NCBI GenBank assembly: GCA_036505175.1
Contig: DASXTV010000089.1
Coordinates: 62,001 to 126,000 of the forward strand
Direction of reading: 5' to 3'
DNA length: 64,000 bases
From: 20CM-2-65-7 sp036505175
GTDB taxonomy: Bacteria > Gemmatimonadota > Gemmatimonadetes > Gemmatimonadales > GWC2-71-9
Shown here: positions 52,194 through 60,330 of the stretch, piece after piece
Position numbering within the stretch: the first letter of the stretch is position 1
Layout of the letters: each line of letters starts with the position of its first letter
Made by a program: the position numbers and the translations under genes
Notes under the pieces: generated by a model
The model's database searches: none
What the model saw: only the letters and a program-made list of their open reading frames with translations
What the model was told of the DNA's origin: nothing

Positions 52194-53534
52194 TCAGCGT
52201 ACAGGCAATCCGCTCGGCACCGAGACCGGCGCGATCCCGGAGAGGTCGCGCGCCGCCGGATCCGTGAGCGATTTGAGGAACGCCACCAGATCGGCGATTT
52301 GCGCATCCGTCAGGTGTAAGGGCGCTTGGACCCGTGGATCCAGAGTCGCCAGAATGCCGTCGATCGTGGCGGCATCGCCGTGATAGCTGTCCCGAACGCC
52401 CGCCGGAAGCGTGGACGGGTCGAAGGTGCGCAGCGACGTCGTCACGTCGTTGTAGTGCTTCACGACGGCTTCCAGCGTGGCGAACGAGCCGTCGTGAAAA
52501 TACGGCGCCGTGAGCTCGACGTTGCGCAGCGGCGGAACGCGGAACGCGAATTGATAGAATTGGAAGTCGAAGAGCTCGGCACGCCCCTTATCCAATGGCA
52601 CGGACAGCCCCATTCCAGGCCCGAGCTGCGGCACCGCCGTGTTCGCGAAGTCGCGCCCTCCCAGGAACGGCCCGTTGTGACATTGCGAGCACCGGGCCTG
52701 GCCGAAAAAGAGCACGCCGCCCCGTTTCGCCTCGAGCGCCATCGCATTGTTGTCCCGCGCCAGGTAGCGGTCAAACGGCGAACCCGTCTTCATCAGCGCA
52801 TGCATCTGGAATGCGGCGATCGCCCGCGCCGCGTCCTGGAAGGTGAGGTTCGACGTGGGGATCGACGGGAATGCGGCTCTGAACATCGACACATAGCCCG
52901 GGACCGCGAGCAGACGCTGCATCACGCCCTGCCAGATCGCGGTCGGTTGCGTATCGTCGAGCTGCGCCAGCTCGTTGGGGTTCCCAAAAACATCGACGTC
53001 GCCCTTTTTCCCGCGCATTTCCCGGCGATTCAAGACGGGGAGCATGGCCTGCGACACCAGCACATTATCTGAAGGCGGCAGCACCACATCCGGAAGCGGC
53101 GGGCCGAAGCGGGTCAGGCGGCCTTCCCAGAAGATGTACGGCAGTCCGATCGCGGTGTTCAGGAGCGTTGGTGCATTGCGGGGCACGAAGGTCCGCCCCG
53201 CGCCGAGCGTGCGCGACGGACCCGAGCCCGTGCCGCCGGTCCCCACGGCGAGTGCGAGTCCATCCGTCATGTGCTGCGCCGGGTCGTGACAGGTGGCGCA
53301 CGCGATATCGCGGTTGCCGCTCAGGAGCCTGTCGAACATCAACGCCTGCCCGAGCGCGACGAGCGCCGGGTCCTGGCGCGGCGCGCCGCCGATCTGGACC
53401 ACTCCCCACCGGGAGATTTCGCCCCGCAATTGCGCGTCGAGGGACTCGGGGAGGCCCTCCACCGAGTTCGGCTCATCGCATGCCGCGAGGCCGAAGACGG
53501 CGAGGATGCACAGCGTTCTGACGTGCGTGGTCAT
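52194..53534 (-). CDS. Di-haem cytochrome c peroxidase / MauG-family lipoprotein
   Basis: A 446-residue periplasmic protein with lipid site C19 (FGLAAC). Two haem-binding sites: IACATCHDP (about 80) and ARCSQCHNGP (about 275). The region between and NVELTAPYFHDGSFATLEAVV are typical of bacterial cytochrome c peroxidase/MauG proteins, which reduce peroxide or oxidise protein residues. No methylamine dehydrogenase genes are near, so peroxidase activity is more likely. Ends 20 bp from the palindrome; its start is 18 bp after the stop region of the next gene's operon mate. Confidence 0.92.
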   Translation of the reverse strand: MTTHVRTLCILAVFGLAACDEPNSVEGLPESLDAQLRGEISRWGVVQIGGAPRQDPALVALGQALMFDRLLSGNRDIACATCHDPAQHMTDGLALAVGTGGTGSGPSRTLGAGRTFVPRNAPTLLNTAIGLPYIFWEGRLTRFGPPLPDVVLPPSDNVLVSQAMLPVLNRREMRGKKGDVDVFGNPNELAQLDDTQPTAIWQGVMQRLLAVPGYVSMFRAAFPSIPTSNLTFQDAARAIAAFQMHALMKTGSPFDRYLARDNNAMALEAKRGGVLFFGQARCSQCHNGPFLGGRDFANTAVPQLGPGMGLSVPLDKGRAELFDFQFYQFAFRVPPLRNVELTAPYFHDGSFATLEAVVKHYNDVTTSLRTFDPSTLPAGVRDSYHGDAATIDGILATLDPRVQAPLHLTDAQIADLVAFLKSLTDPAARDLSGIAPVSVPSGLPVR

Positions 53535-53552
53535 CGTGAATCTCCTTGCCGT

Positions 53553-55124
53553 TCAGCGCAGCGGCAGCGACAGCGAGATCTGATGAGTCGTGGTGTTGAC
53601 ATCCGTCAGGTTCAGTGGGCCGTTGGGCGCGGCCAGGATCGTTCCGCCGGCCAGTGCGAGGTCACGGGTTCCCCATGCCTGCGCAAAGCCTATCGTCTCC
53701 CCAGGGCGTCCCGCGCCGTGCGTGACGCGGCCACTGTAGCGGATTTCGAATTCCGGAAGGCGCAGGCTCAAGCCCCAGGTGGGCGTCCATTCCATCCATC
53801 CGGTTGTCAGCTGTCTCTGCGTCGCTTCCACATTATCCCGCTGGCTCAGGCGGTAGTGGACCGAGCGGAGCATCAGCCCCAGCTGCAGGCCGAGGGCCTT
53901 GCCCAATCCCCCGACCTCGAAGTCGCGACCGGCACCAATGCGCAGCATCGCATTGGAGAAGCGGAAATGGTTTTCGACGGTTTTGGCGCCCGCCGCAAGA
54001 GTGTCGCCCGAGGCGGTGCTCAGCGGCACGTCGGCGTCCGCCCAGGTGTAGCTGCGGATCGGCTCGTAGACGACATCCATGCCGAACGTCGCCGGGCCGC
54101 GAATCTTGGACAGCCCGAATCCGAAATCAAAGGCGGTCGTGTACCCGGGGTCGCGGGGAATGGCAGGGACGTTGGCCAGCTCGTAATTCGGAATCTTGGG
54201 GTGCGACGAACGGTTCAGCGTCGCGATCCACCCGACACGCCAGCCCGATGCAGTCACGGGCACCCCGTACTTGAGGTGCAGTCCCCACGTGTGGGTGCGA
54301 TCCAGGTTCCGTTCGATGCGTGCGGCCTGGCCGAACGACAGGGTACCGGGGTTCCAGAAGGCGTCCACATACGTCACCGTGTGCGTCGCGGCAAAATCGT
54401 TGTGCAGGATGATCGCTTCGAGCGAGCGGTCGCCCCATTGTCCCGGCCACGCTTTCACCGCGCCGAGGCGCAGATCGAGGGCGTGTCCGTCCTGGGCGAC
54501 GCGCCGGCTGCCGGCGTACAGCAGATCCACGCCGTCGAGCGCATGCAGCCCGGTCCACAATGCGCTCGCCGCTACTGAGATCCCGCGCCCTGGGACGTCG
54601 CGACCAACCATCGCGAACGCGTATTCATTCCCATGTGCCCGCGTATCGGGGTCGGGGATGGGTATGGTCGTGTCGATCGCGGCAGTGCCGAGCACGGCTG
54701 GACGCCGGTCGTCGATCCCCGGTGCGACAACGAATCCATTTTGCCGGGGTGGGCGGCTGGGCTCCACCTGCTGCAGCGCGAGCGCCACCCCGCCGTACCA
54801 CATTGATGAGCGCGCCAGGATCGCGAAGGGGAGCGAGCGGCCGCCGCCGGTCTTTCGGGAGACGCTATAGACAGTCGGCACGCTGAAGAGGCGCGAGCCG
54901 GCGAGACGCGTTCCCATCGCCGGATTCACGAACGGGTCGTACAATGAATCCGCGAGGGCGATCGAGACGCTCCCCAATCCGAGATTGTTGGACGGGAAGA
55001 TCTGGAACTGATCGCCCTGGGCGATGGGGATTGTCTTGATCGGGATGAGCTGCGCACGAAGGGGAGCGGCGAGAAGCCAGAGGAGAGCGAAGCAACCGAC
55101 GGCCCGGCGGCCGGACGCGTTCAT
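53553..55124 (-). CDS. Hypothetical outer-membrane beta-barrel protein
   Basis: A 523-residue exported protein with signal peptide MNASGRRAVGCFALLWLLAAPLRAQ. The rest is rich in alternating hydrophobic strands with GLGSVSIALADSLYDPFVNPA near the N terminus, a pattern seen in PorV/FadL-like outer-membrane proteins of related phyla, and the last strand is ISLSLPLR. ATG 55124 is supported by GAGGTG 7 bp upstream; the GTG three codons before overlaps that site. It precedes the di-haem peroxidase by 18 bp on the same strand, suggesting co-transcription. No specific function recognised. Confidence 0.75.
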   Translation of the reverse strand: MNASGRRAVGCFALLWLLAAPLRAQLIPIKTIPIAQGDQFQIFPSNNLGLGSVSIALADSLYDPFVNPAMGTRLAGSRLFSVPTVYSVSRKTGGGRSLPFAILARSSMWYGGVALALQQVEPSRPPRQNGFVVAPGIDDRRPAVLGTAAIDTTIPIPDPDTRAHGNEYAFAMVGRDVPGRGISVAASALWTGLHALDGVDLLYAGSRRVAQDGHALDLRLGAVKAWPGQWGDRSLEAIILHNDFAATHTVTYVDAFWNPGTLSFGQAARIERNLDRTHTWGLHLKYGVPVTASGWRVGWIATLNRSSHPKIPNYELANVPAIPRDPGYTTAFDFGFGLSKIRGPATFGMDVVYEPIRSYTWADADVPLSTASGDTLAAGAKTVENHFRFSNAMLRIGAGRDFEVGGLGKALGLQLGLMLRSVHYRLSQRDNVEATQRQLTTGWMEWTPTWGLSLRLPEFEIRYSGRVTHGAGRPGETIGFAQAWGTRDLALAGGTILAAPNGPLNLTDVNTTTHQISLSLPLR

Positions 55125-55229
55125 ACGGATCACCTCGACGGAGGGGGGTAGTCTCGTCTATGATACCCACGGGTGCGCGAGTCGCGTCACCGGGAAAAGT
55201 TGTTGCACCACCGCGACAGGAGAGAGCCA

Positions 55230-56207
55230 ATGCAAGCGCGTGAACTCGGCTCCCAGGGATTGAGAGTTTCGGCGCTGGGCCTGGGATGCATGGGGATGTC
55301 GGATTTCTATGGCACGCGCAATGACGCCGAGTCGACCGCGACGATTCATCGCGCCCTCGATCTCGGTATCACCTTTCTCGACACCGCCGATGTCTACGGG
55401 CCGTTTACCAACGAGGTGCTGGTCGGGAAGGCGATCAAGGGGAAGCGCAAAGGGGTCACCCTGGCCACGAAGTTCGGCAACGTGCGGGCCCCGGACGGCA
55501 AATTCATGGGCCAGAACGGCCGGCCCGAGTATGTGAAGGCCGCATGCGATGCTTCGCTGGGCCGCCTCGGCGTCGACCACATCGACCTGTACTATCAGCA
55601 CCGCGTGGACCGCGCCGTCCCGATCGAGGAGACGGTGGGCGCGATGGCGGATCTGGTGCGGCAGGGGAAGGTGCGGTTCCTCGGCCTCTCAGAGGCGTCG
55701 GCGCAGACCGTGCGGCGCGCGCACGCCGTCCATCCCATCACCGCGCTGCAGACGGAGTACTCGTTGTGGAGCCGTGACGTGGAGGACGAGATCCTGCCCA
55801 CGGTGCGCGAGCTCGGGATCGGCTTCGTCGCCTACAGTCCGCTGGGCCGCGGATTCCTCACGGGCCAGATCAAGCGCCCGGAAGACATTGCCGAGGGCGA
55901 TTGGCGCAAGAACCACCCACGCTTTCAGGGAGAGAACTTCCAGAAGAATCTCGATCTCGTGCGGCGCGTCGAGGCCCTCGCGGGCGCGAAACAGTGCACA
56001 CCGAGCCAGCTCGGGCTCGCGTGGCTGCTCGCCAAGGGGGACGACATCGTCCCGATTCCGGGAACAAAGCATCAGAAGTATCTGGAAGAAAACGTCGGCG
56101 CCCTCAACATGATGTTGTCGGGCGCCGAGCTCGAGGAGATAGAGGAGGTAGGTGGCGCAGCGGGCGCGCGCTACCCCGAAGGCGGGATGCGGACCGTCAA
56201 CGGCTGA
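55230..56207 (+). CDS. Aldo/keto reductase (AKR13-like)
   Basis: A 325-residue NADPH-dependent oxidoreductase. The catalytic tetrad is D51, Y56 (LDTADVYG), K81 (ATKFG) and H124 (YYQHRVD). LGLGCMGMSDFYG and VAYSPLGRGFLTG are typical of the bacterial AKR11/13 group. Substrates are generally small aldehydes and ketones. ATG 55230 (MQARELGSQGL) gives the standard N terminus, with GGAGAG upstream. Its end overlaps the convergent VOC gene by 11 bp. Confidence 0.95.
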   Translation: MQARELGSQGLRVSALGLGCMGMSDFYGTRNDAESTATIHRALDLGITFLDTADVYGPFTNEVLVGKAIKGKRKGVTLATKFGNVRAPDGKFMGQNGRPEYVKAACDASLGRLGVDHIDLYYQHRVDRAVPIEETVGAMADLVRQGKVRFLGLSEASAQTVRRAHAVHPITALQTEYSLWSRDVEDEILPTVRELGIGFVAYSPLGRGFLTGQIKRPEDIAEGDWRKNHPRFQGENFQKNLDLVRRVEALAGAKQCTPSQLGLAWLLAKGDDIVPIPGTKHQKYLEENVGALNMMLSGAELEEIEEVGGAAGARYPEGGMRTVNG

Positions 56208-56688
56208 TCGCGACCTCGTCTTCCGCGGCCTGCTCCAGAGTCGCGATGTCCAGCTTCCGCATTTTCAGCAACGCCTGCATGACACGGTCGGCTTTCTTGG
56301 GATCCTTCTGACCCATCAGTTTCCCGAGGTTGGCCGGAATGATCTGCCAGGAAAACCCGAATTTGTCTTTGAGCCAGCCACACATGCTCTCCTGACCGCC
56401 ACCGGACGTGAGCTTGCTCCAATACTCGTCGATTTCCTTCTGATTCTCGCAGCTCACGACGAAGGAGAAGGCCTCGCTGAAGGTGAAGCGCGGACCGCCG
56501 TTCAAGGCCGTGACTTCCTGCCCCGCGATTTGGAACTTCACCACCATGACGGAGCCCTTGGGGCCCGGTCCCGCGTCGCCGTACCGGCTGACCTCGAGAA
56601 TCTTGGAGTTCGTGAAGATCGACGTATAGAATTGCGCCGCTGCTTCGGCGTTGTTGTCGAACCACAGGAATGGCGTGATCTTCTGCAT
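56197..56688 (-). CDS. VOC superfamily protein (PhnB/3-demethylubiquinone-like)
   Basis: A 163-residue glyoxalase-fold protein: ITPFLWFDNNAEAAAQFYTSIF, ALNGGPRFTFSEAFSFVVSC and WLKDKFGFSWQIIP are hallmarks of the PhnB-like branch. This branch often lacks the full metal site and has unclear function. The C terminus has a KKADRVMQALLKMRKLDI helix usual for the group. It lies 23 bp after the AHSA1 gene, in an ArsR-AHSA1-VOC unit, a common arrangement. Confidence 0.92.
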   Translation of the reverse strand: MQKITPFLWFDNNAEAAAQFYTSIFTNSKILEVSRYGDAGPGPKGSVMVVKFQIAGQEVTALNGGPRFTFSEAFSFVVSCENQKEIDEYWSKLTSGGGQESMCGWLKDKFGFSWQIIPANLGKLMGQKDPKKADRVMQALLKMRKLDIATLEQAAEDEVAISR

Positions 56689-56711
56689 ACGGATTCTCCT
56701 TAATCGTCAGG

Positions 56712-57191
56712 TTACGCAGTTAACAGCTGTTCCAGCCGGTCGTAGCTCGCCTCCAAGCCTTTCGTCGCGCCCATTTTGATGGCGGCGTCTCGTGCTTCAC
56801 GCGACGCGTAGCGGACTGTCGTGCTGAGCGTCGTCTTGCCGCGCGTCTCGACGAGCTGCGTGGTGACGAGCGTCTCGCCGCCCGTCCAGTAGTCTTCATA
56901 CAGCTCCGTGGCGACAATGCGCGACGGCCGCACGATCTCCTTGAACGTACCGCCCATTCCCATTTTCCGGCCGTCGGCGTTTTCCCACACGTAGCGATAC
57001 TTGCCGCCGACGCGGAGGTCGATCTCGCACACCGGCATCGTCCAGCCGGGGGGACCGAGCAGCCAGCGCTGCATCAAGCCGGGAGAGGTCAGCGCGTCAA
57101 ACACCATACCCCGCGGGGCGTCGAACACACGCGTCATCATTAATTCCCGATCCGTCGGCGTGGTCACCTTCAAGGCTGCGGGCCGTGTCAT
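56712..57191 (-). CDS. SRPBCC/AHSA1 family protein
   Basis: A 159-residue START-like lipid-binding fold protein related to the Hsp90 activator Aha1 C-terminal domain. RVFDAPRGMVFDALTSPGLMQRWLLGPPGW and the C-terminal GATKGLEASYDRLEQLL are family motifs. The start at 57191 overlaps the stop of the ArsR gene (ATGA). Such genes are typically controlled by the ArsR protein next to them; the ligand is unknown. Confidence 0.92.
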   Translation of the reverse strand: MTRPAALKVTTPTDRELMMTRVFDAPRGMVFDALTSPGLMQRWLLGPPGWTMPVCEIDLRVGGKYRYVWENADGRKMGMGGTFKEIVRPSRIVATELYEDYWTGGETLVTTQLVETRGKTTLSTTVRYASREARDAAIKMGATKGLEASYDRLEQLLTA

Positions 57192-57586
57192 TTGAATCTC
57201 CCCTTCTTTGGCTTGGATTTCATGTCCTGGAGCAGCGCCTCCACGGTCTTCTTCTGCTTGTGCTTCAGCTCCTGCAGCACGGCGTCGAGGCGTTTGAAGT
57301 TCGCTTCCCAGATGCGGCGGTAGCGCTCGATCCAATCGGTTGCCTCGGCGAGCGGGCGGGGCTCCAGGCGGCGGGGCCGGCGCTGCGCCGCGCGGCTGCG
57401 GGAAATGAGTCCCGCGCGCTCCAGCACCTTGAGGTGCTTGGAGACTGCGGGCTGGCTCATGTCGAACGGCTCGGCCAGCTCGGTGACCGTCGCCTCACCG
57501 TTGGCGAGACGGGCGAGAATCGCCCGGCGGGTCGGGTCGGCCAGGGCGGCGAACGTCGCGTCCAGAGCATAACTAGAAGGTTTCAT
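57188..57586 (-). CDS. ArsR-family transcriptional regulator
   Basis: A 132-residue winged-helix repressor. FAALADPTRRAILARLANGEATVTELAEPF then MSQPAVSKHLKVLERAGLI is the DNA-binding region (about 12-60). It has no cysteine pair for metal sensing, as usual for the branch coupled to AHSA1 genes. The C-terminal KHKQKKTVEALLQDMKSKPKKG is basic. First gene of a three-gene unit; divergent from the exonuclease III gene. Confidence 0.93.
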   Translation of the reverse strand: MKPSSYALDATFAALADPTRRAILARLANGEATVTELAEPFDMSQPAVSKHLKVLERAGLISRSRAAQRRPRRLEPRPLAEATDWIERYRRIWEANFKRLDAVLQELKHKQKKTVEALLQDMKSKPKKGRFK

Positions 57587-57600
57587 AACTAAGTGGTAAT
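57585..57600. promoter_or_regulatory. Possible ArsR operator overlapping the start codon
   Basis: Imperfect AT-rich dyad ATAACTAAGTGGTAAT (5 of 8 positions matched per arm) that overlaps the ArsR ATG. Position and composition fit an autoregulatory operator; the match is weak. Confidence 0.35.
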
Positions 57601-57644
57601 CTATAGCGGACGCCCCGGCGCCGTCAAGGGTTTATCATTCCAGC

Positions 57645-58388
57645 GTGAAAATCGCGACCTGGAACGTCAACGGCATCCGCGCCCGCGCGGCGCAACTCTG
57701 CGAATGGATGCAGCGCGACCGGCCGGACGTGGTGTGCCTCCAGGAGCTCAAGGCCACGGCCGCCCAGATCCCCGCCGAATGCCGCCTGGCGAACTATCAC
57801 GCCTACTGGCATACCCTCAAGGGCTATTCCGGCGTTTCGCTGCACGTCCGGAAGGACCTGTTCGCGGTCGACCCCGTCTTCAGCCACCCGCCGTTCGACA
57901 TGGAATCGCGCAGCGTCCAGGTGGAGCATGGTGACCTGGTGATTGCATCGATCTACGTTCCGAACGGCGGCAAGGACTACGCCGCGAAGCTCGCCTTCGT
58001 CAAGAGTCTCACAGCTTGGGCGGCACGGCTGACGGCCGACGGCCGACAGCTGATTCTCTGCGGCGACATGAACATCGCGCTCGCGGAGATGGACGTGCAT
58101 CCCAAGGAGCGCAAGCCGAACGCCGTGGGACAGCGCCCCGAGGAGCGCGCGCTGTTCGAAACGCTGCTCGGCACGCATCTCGTGGATCTGGGACGCCGGT
58201 TCGATCCCGACAATCCGAATCTGTTTACGTGGTGGGCGCCGTGGCGGAACCTTCGCGCCCGCAACATCGGATGGCGGCTGGACTATGTCCTCGCTTCACC
58301 GGCGATCGCGGAGCGGGCGACCAGCTGCGTGGTGCAGGCCGACGTCGGCACCAGCGATCACGCGCCAGTGGTGATGTCAGCGAGCTGA
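57645..58388 (+). CDS. xth: Exodeoxyribonuclease III (AP endonuclease family 1)
   Basis: A 247-residue DNA repair nuclease that cleaves at abasic sites. IATWNVNGIRAR, metal ligand Glu in CLQELKA, LILCGDMNIA (Asp, Asn), WRLDYVLAS and the final SDHAPVV (Asp, His) give a complete active site. GTG start at 57645. About 20 residues shorter than E. coli XthA but normal for the wider family. Confidence 0.96.
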   Translation: MKIATWNVNGIRARAAQLCEWMQRDRPDVVCLQELKATAAQIPAECRLANYHAYWHTLKGYSGVSLHVRKDLFAVDPVFSHPPFDMESRSVQVEHGDLVIASIYVPNGGKDYAAKLAFVKSLTAWAARLTADGRQLILCGDMNIALAEMDVHPKERKPNAVGQRPEERALFETLLGTHLVDLGRRFDPDNPNLFTWWAPWRNLRARNIGWRLDYVLASPAIAERATSCVVQADVGTSDHAPVVMSAS

Positions 58389-58460
58389 ATCCGCACAGCG
58401 CGCCAAACGACATGATTGGTCGTGCAAATCGGAACGCGGATCGCTATTGTGTGGCCCGTG

Positions 58461-59120
58461 ACCACGGTCCGAGTCTACGGTGGCAAGGCGGCGACGAAGC
58501 GCGCGGATGGATCGCCGCTCCTGGCCGGTCTGCTTGCGTCAATCGGGATTATCGTCGCCTGGGTGGGCCTCGTGTATGTGACCCACCACCCCGTCGGCGT
58601 CGCTGCATGGGGTGTCGGAGGGCTTGTGGGAATCGTGGTGGCCAAGGCGGCGAAACCGCCCACCACAGCGACGGGCGCGCTCGCAGCCGTGCTGACCCTG
58701 GTCACGGTGTTCCTTGCCAAGGTCGTCCTCGTCGTCGTCGCCTTGCAACCGATTCTGCGGCAGGACCTCGCGAACAGTCCCGCGTCGTTGATCATGGTGT
58801 TCCTGCTCGAGAAGACCGAGCACAAGTCCTTCTCGCCCGAGCTGCAGTCGACAATCAACGCGCGTCCCGATTTGGTGGCCGATACGACGTTCTTCGGCCC
58901 CGGCCATGAGCTCCGCGAACAAATGATCGACGAAGCCGCAGCGGCCGCGAAAGCGTCGTCGTTCGCGGAACGCGAGCGCCTCGTGCGCGTGCACTTTGAC
59001 CAGTTTTTGTCGAAGCTGGGATTCTGGGTTCTGTTCCTGGGGACCTTCCAACTGCTGGACCTGCTGTGGATCGGGCTCGGGATATCGACGGCCTGGACGT
59101 TAGGCCAGGGACGGATCTGA
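58461..59120 (+). CDS. Hypothetical membrane protein
   Basis: About 219 residues, no family recognised. Membrane segments near residues 23-45, 50-65, 75-98 and 185-210; between the third and fourth is a soluble stretch with ELREQMIDEAAAAAKASSFAERERLV. Start GTG 58461 is chosen because it brings the first helix near the N terminus; TTG 58416 would add 15 residues. No clear ribosome binding site. Confidence 0.65.
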   Translation, partial: TTVRVYGGKAATKRADGSPLLAGLLASIGIIVAWVGLVYVTHHPVGVAAWGVGGLVGIVVAKAAKPPTTATGALAAVLTLVTVFLAKVVLVVVALQPILRQDLANSPASLIMVFLLEKTEHKSFSPELQSTINARPDLVADTTFFGPGHELREQMIDEAAAAAKASSFAERERLVRVHFDQFLSKLGFWVLFLGTFQLLDLLWIGLGISTAWTLGQGRI

Positions 59121-59121
59121 C

Positions 59122-59559
59122 CTAGGTTCCTGTTCCCCGCTCGCGCTCCTCGCGCTCTCGCTGCTCGCGCGCCAGTCGCACCCGCTCCTCCCGTTCCTTG
59201 CGCGCAGCCTCAGCGGCGGCCACACGGTCACGCTCCTGCGCCTGCCAATCGGTGTTGGCCGCAGTTTCTTCCCTGGCCCGGCTGACCCGCTGCTGGCGCT
59301 CGCGCATGGCGTCCTGCTGCCGCTGATCGCGTTCGACGTCGCGCTGGGCCGTATTTTTGAGGTGCGCCCACCACATCACGAGGAACAGGCCAAACTGGGC
59401 GGGCAGTATGAAGATGAACGACGCCGGGAACAGCTGATTGACGGTTATCGTGACCGCGATACTCGCCAGGGCCCATTTCCACCCGGTGAGGTGCTCGTAA
59501 TCCGCGGCGAAATAGAAGAGCGCCGCGAAGGTGAAGAGGCCACCGCCGAGCCCAAGCAT
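59122..59559 (-). CDS. Hypothetical membrane protein with charged coiled-coil tail
   Basis: A 145-residue protein: three membrane segments (about 2-18, 28-44, 48-66) followed by a tail of about 75 residues rich in Arg, Glu and Gln (QRDVERDQRQQDAMRERQQRV) that should form a long helix. No family recognised. Its stop is next to the stop of the convergent hypothetical gene at 59120. Confidence 0.65.
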   Translation of the reverse strand: MLGLGGGLFTFAALFYFAADYEHLTGWKWALASIAVTITVNQLFPASFIFILPAQFGLFLVMWWAHLKNTAQRDVERDQRQQDAMRERQQRVSRAREETAANTDWQAQERDRVAAAEAARKEREERVRLAREQREREERERGTGT

Positions 59560-59631
59560 GCGTTAATATGTGAAACCACTTTTGGGGATGCAATATTTTT
59601 TCCGCGGACGCGTATTCAGGAGGATGGCAGA

Positions 59632-59715
59632 ATGCCCCGCATTGTCTGGATCATCCTGATAATTGTGATCTTTGGCGCGGCAATGTTTTTCTTGCGTCGC
59701 TACATGGAGCGGTAG
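59632..59715 (+). CDS. 27-residue single-helix membrane protein
   Basis: A very short frame, MPRIVWIILIIVIFGAAMFF followed by LRRYMER: one uninterrupted hydrophobic helix with a basic C-terminal end, so probably inserted with the C terminus inside. It has a textbook AGGAGG (59619-59624) 7 bp before its ATG, rare in this window, which is the main support for translation. No homologue recognised. Confidence 0.6.
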   Translation: MPRIVWIILIIVIFGAAMFFLRRYMER

Positions 59716-60307
59716 CCTGCTGACGGTCTTCCTGCTGTCCCCCGCCAGCTGCGCCGGCACCCGCGCGCAGATGCTCCTGAAAAGTCAAACGAGCCCGCTG
59801 GCCGAGCGGCTCGCCAACGGCGGGAGGGGGGCGCCGCTCGGCGAAGTGTTCACGTTCATGAGCAGCCTGTATTTCCGTGGGAAGCTCGCCTACGCGAATA
59901 CATTCGGCCGTGCGTACGTCATCGCGCCCGGGCGCGGGCTGTTGCCGGCCGATGTGCTGATCCGTGTCGAGGATCTGCGGAAGATGGCCGCGGTGCCGGT
60001 CGATGAAGCCGAGCCCGCGTTTCGCGAGCCGCTGGTCCGGGATGCCACGGCGCTCAACCGCAGCATCGGCGCGGACGACCGCGTCGTGCTGCTCGGCAGC
60101 GTGGCCACCGACAAGTACGTCGGGCCGCTCCTGGACGTCTTTGGGGAACGCCTGCTCTTTCCCGCCACATTTGCCGGCCGCGGCGACATGAGCCGCGGCG
60201 GACTGTTGTTGCGGTGCGCCCAGACCGGGACGCCGCTCGATTGCATACCCGTGCGTGGAGCGGTCCGGCACGGGCCCAAGCCTCCCAAGCTCCCGCGCCT
60301 GAGGTAG
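59672..60307 (+). CDS. Hypothetical predicted lipoprotein
   Basis: About 211 residues. From TTG 59672 the N terminus reads as a lipoprotein signal (SLLTVFLLSPASC), though the region before it overlaps the 27-residue gene in another frame; ATG 59771 would remove the signal and leave 178 residues. The mature part contains LAERLANGGRGAPLGEVFTFMSS and DRVVLLGSVATDKYVGPLLDVFG, seemingly an ordered alpha/beta domain. No family recognised. It ends 23 bp before the kinase gene and may be co-transcribed. Confidence 0.6.
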   Translation: MARQCFSCVATWSGSLLTVFLLSPASCAGTRAQMLLKSQTSPLAERLANGGRGAPLGEVFTFMSSLYFRGKLAYANTFGRAYVIAPGRGLLPADVLIRVEDLRKMAAVPVDEAEPAFREPLVRDATALNRSIGADDRVVLLGSVATDKYVGPLLDVFGERLLFPATFAGRGDMSRGGLLLRCAQTGTPLDCIPVRGAVRHGPKPPKLPRLR

Positions 60308-60330
60308 GTTCAAGCCCGGGAGGGGACCCC

